From Francisellaceae bacterium UBA6186 (GTDB lineage: Bacteria; Pseudomonadota; Gammaproteobacteria; UBA6186; Azoamicaceae), in contig DITK01000006.1 in assembly GCA_002422785.1 (NCBI GenBank), positions 2,386 to 23,385 of the forward strand: a stretch of 21,000 bases of DNA, given 5' to 3'. The position numbers and the translations under genes were made by a program. Numbering within the stretch: the first letter of the stretch is position 1; each line of letters opens with the position of its first letter. Positions 1 through 7,395 of the stretch are shown here, piece by piece. Under the pieces are notes generated by a model, which saw only the letters and a program-made list of their open reading frames with translations, was not told the origin of the DNA and did no database searches.

Positions 1-2117
1 ATATTAATGCAGGCGGTAGCGATATAAAAATAGTTGAATTGACTAACCATTCAGCAATGGCTGCATTAAATATTACTAGCGGTAAATTTCAGTTTTCTCG
101 TATTAATAATAATCTAGGAAAAATAAATATTATAGGAAATGGATTGGTCGCTGCAGATCTCTCTGGCACTACTGATGATTCTGCCACTTTAACCAATGCA
201 ACCAATCAAGTTATTACCATTACCGAAAATGGATCCATTGGCTGTAACAATCAACTAGCATCAATTGTTAATAATGGAATAATAAATGCTACCACATCTG
301 TTGGCTTTAAAGCTGGTGAGTTTATTAACCATGTCGGTGCTACTACTATAATAAATAATTCTGCTACAACCTCAATAAATACAGGTGTAAATTTAACTAG
401 CATTGAAAATTCAGGAATTTTTAGCATATCTAATACTGAAAATATTAACGATGTTAGCTTGGGTCAAATCACTAATAATGTTGGCAGTATATTTAATATT
501 AACGGTCCAATTACTGCGATAGGTAATTTTACTAATCAGCAAAATGCAGTTGTTAATATTGGTGCACCAATAGATATTGGTGTAGGTAATACGTTTACTA
601 ATAATGGTACAGTAAACATATTAACACCAGTTACAATAACTAATGGTGGGTATACTGTGGAATCAACAGGTATACATATTTTAGCTATTGAAAATGGTTT
701 GCCAAAAACTTTAAGTCTCAGTAATGGTTCGTGCGAATTTAAGAACAGTTGTACCATTGAAATAAAAACTGACGGAGATCATTTTTTATTTAAAGATAAT
801 CAAACATTTAATGTAGCAAGTGGATCTGCTGCTGCAACTTTGGGTGGTGATATATCAATAATTGGTAATACCAATTTGGTATCTTTTACTCCCAGCATAG
901 CTCCTAATAATAATGATATTTTATTAACTTCACATCGTGTTTCTGTTGCCAAAGTTTTAGAAAATTTAAAAAATAATACTGATGATTTAATGACATCTTC
1001 AGTATCTACTGTTGGCCCGGTATTAGATAATTTAATTAATACCGGAGTTAAAGGTGATTTAGGTTTAGCTTTAGTTAATCTAGAAAAATTAGATTCTATG
1101 CAAGGTGTAAAATATGCAACTGATCAACTGTTGCCAGAAATAAATTATGTTGCACAAACAAGTTTTGATAATCCCACTATGGCTTTTAGTGCAACAGAGG
1201 TTAGATTAGATACTATTGCCAGATATGATATTAATCATATTAGAACTGGGATCACAGGGTACGCAGCAGGTGGCATGCAGGCTAATGATGGAGTTTGGGT
1301 AAAAGGTTTAGTAAGCAGTAATCTGCAAAAACATAGAGATGCTTTCCCTGGTTATAATGCTAATAGTTATGGTTCAGTTTTTGGATTGGATAATAAAATT
1401 TTATCAAATACTTGGTTAGGAATTGCTGGTAGTTTTGTAGGCAGCCAAATTAAGAGCAAAGATTTCCCTGCTAAAAGAACTGATGTTAAGAGTTATCAAA
1501 CAACATTATATCTTAGTCATTCTAACAACAATTATTATATAGATGGCTTGGTTGGAATGGCTTTTAATACTTATAAAACACTAAGAAATATTCAATTCAG
1601 TCAATTTTACCGTGAAGCTACCGCTAAATTTACTGGATTACAACCAGCTTTTAAACTACACGCTGGCCACATTAAACAAGTTGATAATTTCAGATTGATT
1701 CCTAATGTATCTTTACAATATTCTTTATTACGTCAACGCTCCTATACTGAAACAGGTGCTGGTAACGCTAGTTTGAAAGTTGATAATGCAGATTTAAAGC
1801 AGTTAGAAGTTGGAGTTGGTTTTAAATTAGCTATGTGGGATCAAGAAAAAGAGAATTTTATTTTTAATCCAGATATTCATTTTATGTTTTTGCATGATTT
1901 TAAAGCAGATGGTCAGGCAACTGTTGCAGAATTTGCAGCTGGAGGCGGTAAATTTACCTTGCAGGGCATCACCCCTAACAAAGATACTTATAACGTAGGT
2001 GCTGGATTAACTTTAATATCCTACGATAGCTTACACTTTACTGCTAATTATGAGGTTAGAATGAAAGATAAATTTGTTGGACATTCAGGATCAATAGCAA
2101 TTAGGTATGAATTTTAA
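1..2117 (+). CDS. Type V autotransporter, C-terminal part (5' end outside window)
   Basis: The reading frame is open from base 3 with no stop upstream, so the protein is cut by the window edge and at least 704 residues are visible. The TTG near base 39 is not a credible start. The visible N-terminal part (to about base 900) is rich in Asn, Thr, Ile and Gly and has loosely repeated strands of the N-N-G-x-I/V-N-I kind, for example around bases 265-650. This is typical of a beta-helical passenger. A helical linker follows at about 930-1200, containing an L-L-P-E stretch like that before autotransporter barrels. From about 1285 (V-W-V-K-G) alternating aromatic/hydrophobic strands run about 275 residues and end in Arg-Tyr-Glu-Phe, the terminal aromatic that outer-membrane barrels need for BAM insertion. 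Family knowledge: such proteins display the passenger on the cell surface, often for adhesion. The passenger's ligand cannot be inferred. Signal peptide not visible. Confidence 0.85.
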   Translation, partial: INAGGSDIKIVELTNHSAMAALNITSGKFQFSRINNNLGKINIIGNGLVAADLSGTTDDSATLTNATNQVITITENGSIGCNNQLASIVNNGIINATTSVGFKAGEFINHVGATTIINNSATTSINTGVNLTSIENSGIFSISNTENINDVSLGQITNNVGSIFNINGPITAIGNFTNQQNAVVNIGAPIDIGVGNTFTNNGTVNILTPVTITNGGYTVESTGIHILAIENGLPKTLSLSNGSCEFKNSCTIEIKTDGDHFLFKDNQTFNVASGSAAATLGGDISIIGNTNLVSFTPSIAPNNNDILLTSHRVSVAKVLENLKNNTDDLMTSSVSTVGPVLDNLINTGVKGDLGLALVNLEKLDSMQGVKYATDQLLPEINYVAQTSFDNPTMAFSATEVRLDTIARYDINHIRTGITGYAAGGMQANDGVWVKGLVSSNLQKHRDAFPGYNANSYGSVFGLDNKILSNTWLGIAGSFVGSQIKSKDFPAKRTDVKSYQTTLYLSHSNNNYYIDGLVGMAFNTYKTLRNIQFSQFYREATAKFTGLQPAFKLHAGHIKQVDNFRLIPNVSLQYSLLRQRSYTETGAGNASLKVDNADLKQLEVGVGFKLAMWDQEKENFIFNPDIHFMFLHDFKADGQATVAEFAAGGGKFTLQGITPNKDTYNVGAGLTLISYDSLHFTANYEVRMKDKFVGHSGSIAIRYEF

Positions 2118-2128
2118 ATATCAACAAT

Positions 2129-2177
2129 TTATAGCTGTTAGTGAGCATATTGTTAAGCCAATAAAATAAAGCTATAA
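2129..2177. repeat. Inverted repeat downstream of the autotransporter
   Basis: TTATAGCT at 2129-2136 is repeated in inverted form as AGCTATAA at 2170-2177, with a 33-nt interval. The arms are A/T-rich, the loop is long and there is no T-tract, so it does not look like an intrinsic terminator. The right arm overlaps the proposed accA -10 box. It may be a regulatory dyad or chance. Confidence 0.2.
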
Positions 2178-2178
2178 G
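2150..2178 (+). promoter_or_regulatory. Candidate sigma-70 promoter for accA-tilS-pyrG-kdsA
   Basis: TTGTTA (2150-2155, 4/6 to the -35 consensus) lies 17 bp from TATAAG (2173-2178, 5/6 to the -10 consensus). It sits in the only sizeable intergenic gap before accA and would give a transcript start near 2185 and a leader of about 49 nt. No other strong candidate is seen in 2118-2233. Prediction by eye only; an A/T-rich gap yields such matches easily. Confidence 0.4.
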
Positions 2179-2233
2179 AGTAAATAAAAACTATTTATTG
2201 CGTTATTATTCTTCAGCTTTTACAATACCGATC

Positions 2234-3196
2234 ATGAATTTAAATTTTTTAGAATTTGAACAACCAATCGCTGAATTAGAAGAAAAAATCCAAGCACTTA
2301 AGTTAGTTAGTGATGACACAGAAATCAATATTAGCGAAGAAATTGTTCGACTAGAACAAAAAAATCGTGATCTAACTGTGCATATTTTTAAAAATTTAAC
2401 TAGTTGGCAAATAGTCCAGTTAGCAAGGCACCCCAAAAGACCTTATACTTTAGATTATATTCAATATATGTTTACTGATTTTAATGAATTACATGGAGAT
2501 CGTAATTTTGCTGACGATAAAGCGATGGTTGGTGGGGTCGCTTTATTAGATAATATGCCAGTTATGATAATTGGACAGCAAAAAGGTCGTGATACCAAAG
2601 AAAAAGTTATGCGTAATTTTGGCATGCCCCACCCAGAAGGTTATCGTAAAGCAATGCGGCTGATGAAATTGGCGGAAAAATTTAATATGCCAATTATAAC
2701 CTTAATTGATACCCCAGGTGCATACCCTGGTATAGAAGCAGAAAATCGTGGACAAAGTGAGGCTATAGCCTTTAACTTAAAAGAAATGTCCTCCCTTAAA
2801 GTTCCAATTATTTGTGTAATAATTGGCGAAGGATGCTCTGGTGGTGCTTTGGGTATTGGAGTTGGTGACGTTACTTTGATGTTGCAGTACTCTTATTTTG
2901 CAACGATATCACCCGAAGGTTGTGCTGCTATATTATGGAAAAGTTCTGAAAAAGCTGCTGAAGCTGCTCATGTTATGGGTATTACCGCTAACAGGTTATT
3001 AGAAATAGGAATAATAGATGAAATTATACCAGAACCATTAGGCGGGGCTCATCGTTCGTATCAAGCTATGGCCAGCATATTGCAAAGTAGAATAATTAAT
3101 CATTTAGCAAGATTAAACAAGTGGTCAAAGCAAGTGCTACTTGAAAATAGATATACTCGTTTAATGAAACATGGTCGTTTAGATCCAAATGGTTAA
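2234..3196 (+). CDS. accA: Acetyl-CoA carboxylase carboxyltransferase subunit alpha
   Basis: AccA with AccD (not in this window) forms the carboxyltransferase that moves CO2 from carboxybiotin on AccB to acetyl-CoA, giving malonyl-CoA for fatty-acid synthesis in the cytoplasm. The ATG at 2234 gives M-N-L-N-F-L-E-F-E-Q-P-I-A-E-L-E, the classic gamma/betaproteobacterial AccA N-terminus. A TTG at 2198 would add 12 unrelated residues and is rejected. The product is 320 residues, matching the usual size of about 319. Family blocks seen are R-R-N-F-G-M-P-like (here R-N-F-G-M-P-H-P-E-G-Y-R-K-A), D-T-P-G-A-Y-P-G, and S-P-E-G-C-A-A-I-L-W-K. One oddity is that the glycine-rich G-E-G-G-S-G-G-A-L block reads G-E-G-C-S-G-G-A-L (Cys201). 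No clear Shine-Dalgarno is seen. It is the first gene of a tight cluster with tilS, 18 bp upstream. Confidence 0.96.
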   Translation: MNLNFLEFEQPIAELEEKIQALKLVSDDTEINISEEIVRLEQKNRDLTVHIFKNLTSWQIVQLARHPKRPYTLDYIQYMFTDFNELHGDRNFADDKAMVGGVALLDNMPVMIIGQQKGRDTKEKVMRNFGMPHPEGYRKAMRLMKLAEKFNMPIITLIDTPGAYPGIEAENRGQSEAIAFNLKEMSSLKVPIICVIIGEGCSGGALGIGVGDVTLMLQYSYFATISPEGCAAILWKSSEKAAEAAHVMGITANRLLEIGIIDEIIPEPLGGAHRSYQAMASILQSRIINHLARLNKWSKQVLLENRYTRLMKHGRLDPNG

Positions 3197-3214
3197 TTTT
3201 TCAAATAGTTGTTT

Positions 3215-4462
3215 ATGAAAAATAGTTGGTCTTTGACGGTAGAAAACTTTTATACTGTTTGTTCAGATTTAGGCTTAAATATTGCAAATAATAAAACCCA
3301 CAATATTTGGATAGGTTTTAGTGGTGGAGTTGATTCTAGGGTATTATTAGAATTAACTCGTTTAGCATTTTCTAATAATTATAAATTAATAGCTATTCAT
3401 ATTAATCATGGAATTAATAACAATGCCGATTTATGGGAAGAACATTGTTCTAACACTTGTAAAACATTAAATATTGAATTTAGAGCAATTAAAATAATTA
3501 TAGATCCTAGTAAACTCGTTAAAAAAAATAATTTAGAAGCAACTTTACGTTTATCTCGCCTAGAAGTATGGAAAAATTTAGTATTAGCCAACGATAATGA
3601 CGTGGTATTGCTTGCTCATCATATGAATGATCAAATAGAAACTCTTTTTTTAAGATTACTAAGAGGTTCTGGATTAAAAGGTTTGGCTGCTATAAAATCT
3701 CAAACTAATGTTAATACCATAAAAATAATTCGCCCATTATTGAATACATCTAAGACGCAAATTGAAGATTTCGCTAAACAACATAACCTGCTTTATATTC
3801 AAGACGATAGCAATTATGATCAAAAATTTACTCGAAATTTTTTGCGTCATACAGTTTTTCCACAATTAAATAATAAATGGCCTAAATTTATAAACAATAT
3901 AAACCGTACAATTAAACATCTACAACAGGCAGATTTATTTATAACTAAAATAGTACAAGCTGCCTTAGTTCAATGCTATATTCATGCCAGTTACAATGAT
4001 TATGCTAATTTTAAGAATTATGGTAAAAATATTTTATCAATTAGTAAATTGTTAACTTATGATAATTTTTTACAAACAGAAATTTTAAGGCAGTTTATTA
4101 TTAATCAAGGATTTTATCCTCCAGACGAGAGCGGATTGCAGAAAATTTATACCGAGATAATTGCAGCAGGTGTTGATCGGCAACCAAAATTAAATTTACG
4201 TCAATATATAATTCGTCGTTATCGTGATAAATTATATATTTATGCGGCCAGCTGTGTAGCCAAAAAAAATCCAAGCTTTCGTAATGTAATTGGTGATTTA
4301 GCTATTTATGTTGGAGATTCTATTAATAAAATAAGTATTGCTAAGGCAAAAAAAATATTTCAAAAATTTGGGATCCCTCCTTGGCAGAGGTATGATTACC
4401 CATTAGTATTTTGTCATAATAAATTAATAGCTATTCTGGGATTATGGTGCAAGGGGTTATAA
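3215..4462 (+). CDS. tilS: tRNA(Ile)-lysidine synthase
   Basis: TilS uses ATP and lysine to modify C34 of the CAU-anticodon tRNA-Ile to lysidine, so that it reads AUA and accepts isoleucine. AUA codons are very common in these genes, so the enzyme should be essential here. The N-terminal PP-loop is clear, with S-G-G-V-D-S at residues 36-41 and then H-I-N-H-G-I. The second family block, H-H-M-N-D-Q-I-E-T, is at 135-143 and runs into L-R-L-L-R-G-S-G-L-K-G-L. The C-terminal third is divergent but of the expected length (415 residues in total, against about 430 in E. coli). The start is placed at ATG 3215; a TTG two codons earlier is less likely. The stop is 2 bp before pyrG, which suggests a single transcript. 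Confidence 0.92.
   Translation: MKNSWSLTVENFYTVCSDLGLNIANNKTHNIWIGFSGGVDSRVLLELTRLAFSNNYKLIAIHINHGINNNADLWEEHCSNTCKTLNIEFRAIKIIIDPSKLVKKNNLEATLRLSRLEVWKNLVLANDNDVVLLAHHMNDQIETLFLRLLRGSGLKGLAAIKSQTNVNTIKIIRPLLNTSKTQIEDFAKQHNLLYIQDDSNYDQKFTRNFLRHTVFPQLNNKWPKFINNINRTIKHLQQADLFITKIVQAALVQCYIHASYNDYANFKNYGKNILSISKLLTYDNFLQTEILRQFIINQGFYPPDESGLQKIYTEIIAAGVDRQPKLNLRQYIIRRYRDKLYIYAASCVAKKNPSFRNVIGDLAIYVGDSINKISIAKAKKIFQKFGIPPWQRYDYPLVFCHNKLIAILGLWCKGL
4451..4456 (+). promoter_or_regulatory. Ribosome binding site for pyrG
   Basis: AAGGGG inside the last codons of tilS lies 8 nt before the ATG at 4465. It supports that start over the in-frame ATG at 4444, which would overlap tilS by 19 nt and add seven residues not found in CTP synthases. 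Confidence 0.65.
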
Positions 4463-4464
4463 TA

Positions 4465-6147
4465 ATGACTAACATAAAAAACAAGTATATTTTTGTAACC
4501 GGTGGGGTGGTTTCTTCTTTAGGTAAGGGGATAGCTGCAGCATCATTGGCAGCGATTTTAGAATCAAGAAATTTAAAAGTTACTTTAATTAAGTTTGATC
4601 CTTATTTAAACGTAGATCCTGGAACTATGAATCCATTTCAACATGGAGAAGTATTTGTAACTAACGATGGTGCAGAAACAGATCTAGATTTAGGACATTA
4701 TGAACGTTTTATTACTACTAAAATGAGCAAGAAAAACAATGTTACCAGCGGGCAAATTTATGAATCAGTTATTATTAAAGAGAGGAAAGGAGAATATTTA
4801 GGAGCAACCGTACAGGTTATTCCACATATTACTGATGCAATTAAGCTAAAAATTATTGAAGGTAGTCAAGGATTTGATGTTAGCATTATAGAAATTGGTG
4901 GTACAGTTGGTGATATAGAGTCGTTACCATTTTTAGAAGCAATTCGTCAAATGCGTGTTGAGTATGGCACCGATCATACATTATTTATTCACTTAACCTT
5001 ATTGCCATATATTGCAACAGCGGGTGAAACTAAAACCAAACCTACACAACATTCTGTTAAAGAATTAAGATCGATTGGTATTCAACCAGACATACTGTTA
5101 TGTCGTAGTGCTCATGAATTATCTAAGAATGATCGCGACAAGATTGCATTATTTACTAATGTCGCTAATAAAGCCGTTATTTCTTGTATTGATATGCCAA
5201 GTATTTTATCTATCCCAATGGAACTTGCAAAACAGGATTTAGATAAGATAGTTTTAGACAAATTGAATATGGTGGCAAAAGCTGCTGATTTATCATTGTG
5301 GCAGAAAATTTTTGACAAATTACAACTAGCTCAGCAATCTAGTACCGCAATTAATATCGCAATTGTTGGAAAATATATAAATTTTACTGATGCATATAAA
5401 TCATTAAACGAGGCATTAATTCATGCTGGTATTCATAATTCAGTAAAATTGAAGATTCTTTATCTTGATGCGGAAGAATTAGAACAAACAAATTCTACCG
5501 GAATGAATGTTTTAAAAACTATTGATGGCATAGTTGTGCCAGGCGGTTTTGGTAAACGTGGAATTGAAGGTAAAATTAAAGCATGTCAATTTGCAAGAAT
5601 TAATAATATCCCATATTTAGGTATTTGTTTAGGTTTGCAAATTGCGGTAATTGAGTTTGCAAGAAATGTTTTGGGGTGGTTAGATGCCGATAGTACCGAA
5701 TTTAATCAACAATCTAGTAAACCAGTAGTCGCATTAGTGACCGAATGGCTAACAACTACCGGTGTTACGGAGCAACGTGCGAATAATATGAATTTAGGTG
5801 GCACGATGCGATTAGGAGCACAAACAAGCAAATTAGCTTTTAATTCAAAAATTAAAGCTATTTATAATCAAGAAGAAATTTTTGAAAGACATCGGCATAG
5901 GTACGAAGTTAACGAAGAATATATAAATCAATTAGAGCAAGCTGGATTATCTATAACTGGTCGTTCCATAGATAATTTGGTGGAAATTATCGAGTTACCT
6001 AAACATCGTTGGTTTATTGGTTGTCAGTTTCATCCAGAGTTAACTTCCAACCCTAGATCAGGGCATGTATTATTTAATAATTTTGTAAAAACCATAGCTG
6101 CATATGCGGCCGAACAGGGGGGGAATATCAACCATGAAATTATGTGA
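4465..6147 (+). CDS. pyrG: CTP synthase (glutamine-hydrolysing)
   Basis: PyrG converts UTP to CTP using ATP and the ammonia from glutamine, the last step of de novo pyrimidine nucleotide synthesis. The 560-residue product has the N-terminal synthetase domain, with Y-I-F-V-T-G-G-V-V-S-S-L-G-K-G and then D-P-Y-L-N-V-D-P-G-T-M. A class I glutamine amidotransferase domain follows from about residue 295. Its nucleophile is in G-I-C-L-G-L-Q (Cys388) and its His/Glu pair in F-H-P-E-L (His523, Glu525). The start at 4465 is fixed by a good Shine-Dalgarno and by the family N-terminus. The C-terminus overlaps kdsA by 14 bp and contains a run of seven G (6117-6123) that is unusual in such an A/T-rich sequence (see findings). 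Confidence 0.97.
   Translation: MTNIKNKYIFVTGGVVSSLGKGIAAASLAAILESRNLKVTLIKFDPYLNVDPGTMNPFQHGEVFVTNDGAETDLDLGHYERFITTKMSKKNNVTSGQIYESVIIKERKGEYLGATVQVIPHITDAIKLKIIEGSQGFDVSIIEIGGTVGDIESLPFLEAIRQMRVEYGTDHTLFIHLTLLPYIATAGETKTKPTQHSVKELRSIGIQPDILLCRSAHELSKNDRDKIALFTNVANKAVISCIDMPSILSIPMELAKQDLDKIVLDKLNMVAKAADLSLWQKIFDKLQLAQQSSTAINIAIVGKYINFTDAYKSLNEALIHAGIHNSVKLKILYLDAEELEQTNSTGMNVLKTIDGIVVPGGFGKRGIEGKIKACQFARINNIPYLGICLGLQIAVIEFARNVLGWLDADSTEFNQQSSKPVVALVTEWLTTTGVTEQRANNMNLGGTMRLGAQTSKLAFNSKIKAIYNQEEIFERHRHRYEVNEEYINQLEQAGLSITGRSIDNLVEIIELPKHRWFIGCQFHPELTSNPRSGHVLFNNFVKTIAAYAAEQGGNINHEIM
6116..6123 (+). promoter_or_regulatory. G-run acting as ribosome binding site for kdsA
   Basis: AGGGGGGG ends 10 nt before the kdsA ATG at 6134. 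It is the only Shine-Dalgarno-like sequence near and lies within pyrG codons for Gln-Gly-Gly. It argues for the 6134 start rather than the in-frame ATG at 6104. Confidence 0.5.
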
Positions 6148-6949
6148 TTTTGAAATAGGCATAGACAAACCATTATTTTTAATAGCCGGCCCTTGCGTGG
6201 TTGAAAGCGAACAATTAGCAATAGATACTGCAGGATTTTTGAAATCAATAACTACAGAACTAAATATAAATTTTATTTATAAATCATCTTTTGCCAAAGC
6301 TAACCGCACATCTAAATATGGATTTACTGGATTAGGCATAGACAAAGCTTTAGATATTTTAAGTAAAGTAAAAAAGCAAATTAAAGTTCCAATTTTAACC
6401 GATGTACATACCGACACACCATTACAAGAAGTTATAGAGGTGGTTGATGTGCTGCAAACTCCAGCACTGTTATGTAGGCAGACCGATTTTATCATGGAAG
6501 TAGCACAAACTAATTTACCTGTTAATATAAAAAAGGGACAATTTTTAGCACCATGGGATATGATGCATGTAGTAGAAAAAGCCAAGTCTACTGGTAACAA
6601 TCAAATTATGGTTTGCGAAAGAGGTGTAAGTTTTGGTTATAATTACTTAGTGTCTGACATGAGATCTTTAGTTATCATGAGAGAAACTAATTGTCCAGTT
6701 ATTTTTGATGCAGGGCATTCAGTGCAATTGCCAAGTGGATTAGGGGATAAATCTTCTGGCCAGAGAGAATTTATACCAATGTTAGCAAGAGCTGCAACTG
6801 CTGTTGGTATTTCAGGAATTTTTATGGAAACTCACCCAAACCCAGAGCAAGCGTTATGTGATGGACCAAATTCTTGGCAACTGGATAAAATGAAAGAGTT
6901 GTTAATATCTTTAAAAAAGATAGATCAAGTAATTAAACAAAATATTTAA
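6134..6949 (+). CDS. kdsA: 2-dehydro-3-deoxyphosphooctonate aldolase (Kdo-8-P synthase)
   Basis: KdsA condenses phosphoenolpyruvate with arabinose 5-phosphate to Kdo-8-phosphate, the precursor of the Kdo that links lipid A to the rest of LPS. The 271-residue product starts at M-K-L-C-D-F, enters the TIM barrel at I-A-G-P-C-V-V-E-S and contains K-S-S-F-A-K-A-N-R, K-K-G-Q-F-L-A-P-W-D-M and C-E-R-G-V-S-F-G-Y. The presence of Cys21, His195 (D-A-G-H-S-V-Q), Glu232 (M-E-T-H-P) and Asp243 (C-D-G-P-N) matches the metal-dependent class of KdsA. The E. coli type has Asn instead of Cys21 and needs no metal. An Asp-Ala-Thr-His segment of the family reads Asp-Ala-Gly-His here. It overlaps pyrG by 14 bp. 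Its presence implies a Gram-negative cell that still makes LPS or at least Kdo-lipid A. Confidence 0.95.
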   Translation: MKLCDFEIGIDKPLFLIAGPCVVESEQLAIDTAGFLKSITTELNINFIYKSSFAKANRTSKYGFTGLGIDKALDILSKVKKQIKVPILTDVHTDTPLQEVIEVVDVLQTPALLCRQTDFIMEVAQTNLPVNIKKGQFLAPWDMMHVVEKAKSTGNNQIMVCERGVSFGYNYLVSDMRSLVIMRETNCPVIFDAGHSVQLPSGLGDKSSGQREFIPMLARAATAVGISGIFMETHPNPEQALCDGPNSWQLDKMKELLISLKKIDQVIKQNI

Positions 6950-6963
6950 TTACTATTTAGTTT

Positions 6964-6993
6964 GTGGCATTAGTGTAAGCTAAAGCTTATAAT
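6964..6993 (+). promoter_or_regulatory. Candidate promoter for the nuo operon
   Basis: A perfect TATAAT at 6988-6993 is preceded at 18 bp by GTGGCA (6964-6969, 4/6). TTGTGG at 6962-6967 is an alternative -35 but with 20-bp spacing. The -10 box lies so close to nuoA that the expected transcript start is at about base 7000, the A of the nuoA ATG. No Shine-Dalgarno lies in the six bases between. Read-through from kdsA is equally possible. Confidence 0.45.
6976..6989. repeat. Dyad TAAGCT-AA-AGCTTA overlapping the nuoA -10 box
   Basis: A perfect 6-bp inverted repeat with a 2-bp centre sits between the candidate -35 and -10 elements and covers the first two bases of TATAAT. The position is what one expects of an operator, but its regulator is unknown and the arms are short. 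It is not followed by a T-tract, so it is not a convincing kdsA terminator. Confidence 0.3.
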
Positions 6994-6999
6994 TATATT

Positions 7000-7395
7000 A
7001 TGACATTATATCAACAATATTTACCAATTTTATTATTAGTGCTGCTGAGCATTATTTTTGCATGCTTACCAATAATTTCTAGTTATATAATAAATTATAT
7101 GATTAACAAAAAAAATCCTATTAAAAAAATCATAGATTTAAGTAGCAACACTCAATTATCTCCATACGAATGTGGGATCGAACCATCTTCTGATGCCAGA
7201 TTTAAAATTCCAATTAAATTTGCATTAGTTGCAATTTTATTTATTATTTTTGATGTAGAGATAGTTTTTTTATTCCCTTGGGCAATAATTTTTTCTAAAT
7301 TAACATTAGAAGCAAAACTTGCTATGGGATTTTTTTTGCTATTTTTAACTGTGGGATTTATTTATGAATGGAAAAAGGGTGCTTTGGAATGGTAG
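7000..7395 (+). CDS. nuoA: NADH-quinone oxidoreductase subunit A
   Basis: NuoA is a small membrane subunit of complex I that packs against NuoH at the quinone-site end of the membrane arm. The 131-residue product has three hydrophobic segments, at about 8-30, 62-86 and 95-118. The loop after the first carries Y-E-C-G-I-E, which holds the cysteine that is exposed or hidden with the enzyme's active/deactive state. The second helix carries F-D-V-E-I-V-F-L-F-P-W-A with the conserved Asp and Glu. It is the first gene of the operon. There is no visible Shine-Dalgarno upstream of the ATG (see promoter). The end overlaps nuoB by 7 bp. Confidence 0.95.
   Translation: MTLYQQYLPILLLVLLSIIFACLPIISSYIINYMINKKNPIKKIIDLSSNTQLSPYECGIEPSSDARFKIPIKFALVAILFIIFDVEIVFLFPWAIIFSKLTLEAKLAMGFFLLFLTVGFIYEWKKGALEW

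Noticed and set aside
39..41. TTG as start of the autotransporter
   Set aside because: The frame is open to the window edge and no signal peptide follows, so the true start is upstream of the window.
557..572. 16-bp palindrome TATTGGTGCACCAATA in the autotransporter passenger
   Set aside because: It has no loop, lies in repetitive beta-helix codons and is followed by a partial copy of one half. Best explained by repeat structure of the passenger.
536..757. Minus-strand open frame opposite the autotransporter passenger
   Set aside because: It lies wholly antisense to a well-supported gene and has no recognisable domain or start context. The other minus-strand frames (for example 2206-2436, 6277-6600, 9087-9392, 13461-13730, 16935-17198) are shadows of the same kind.
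2118..2180. Rho-independent terminator after the autotransporter
   Set aside because: Only an 8-bp A/T-rich inverted repeat with a 33-nt loop and no T-tract.
2198..2233. Upstream TTG start for accA
   Set aside because: It adds 12 residues not found in AccA. The ATG at 2234 gives the family N-terminus exactly.
5834..5858. Bulged AGCTTTT-AATT / AATTAAAGCT stem in pyrG
   Set aside because: Imperfect and A/T-rich, lies within conserved pyrG coding sequence; no sign of function.
6950..6999. kdsA terminator
   Set aside because: The 14-bp dyad there has 6-bp arms and is followed by mixed A/T sequence, not a T-run. It fits a promoter-associated dyad better.
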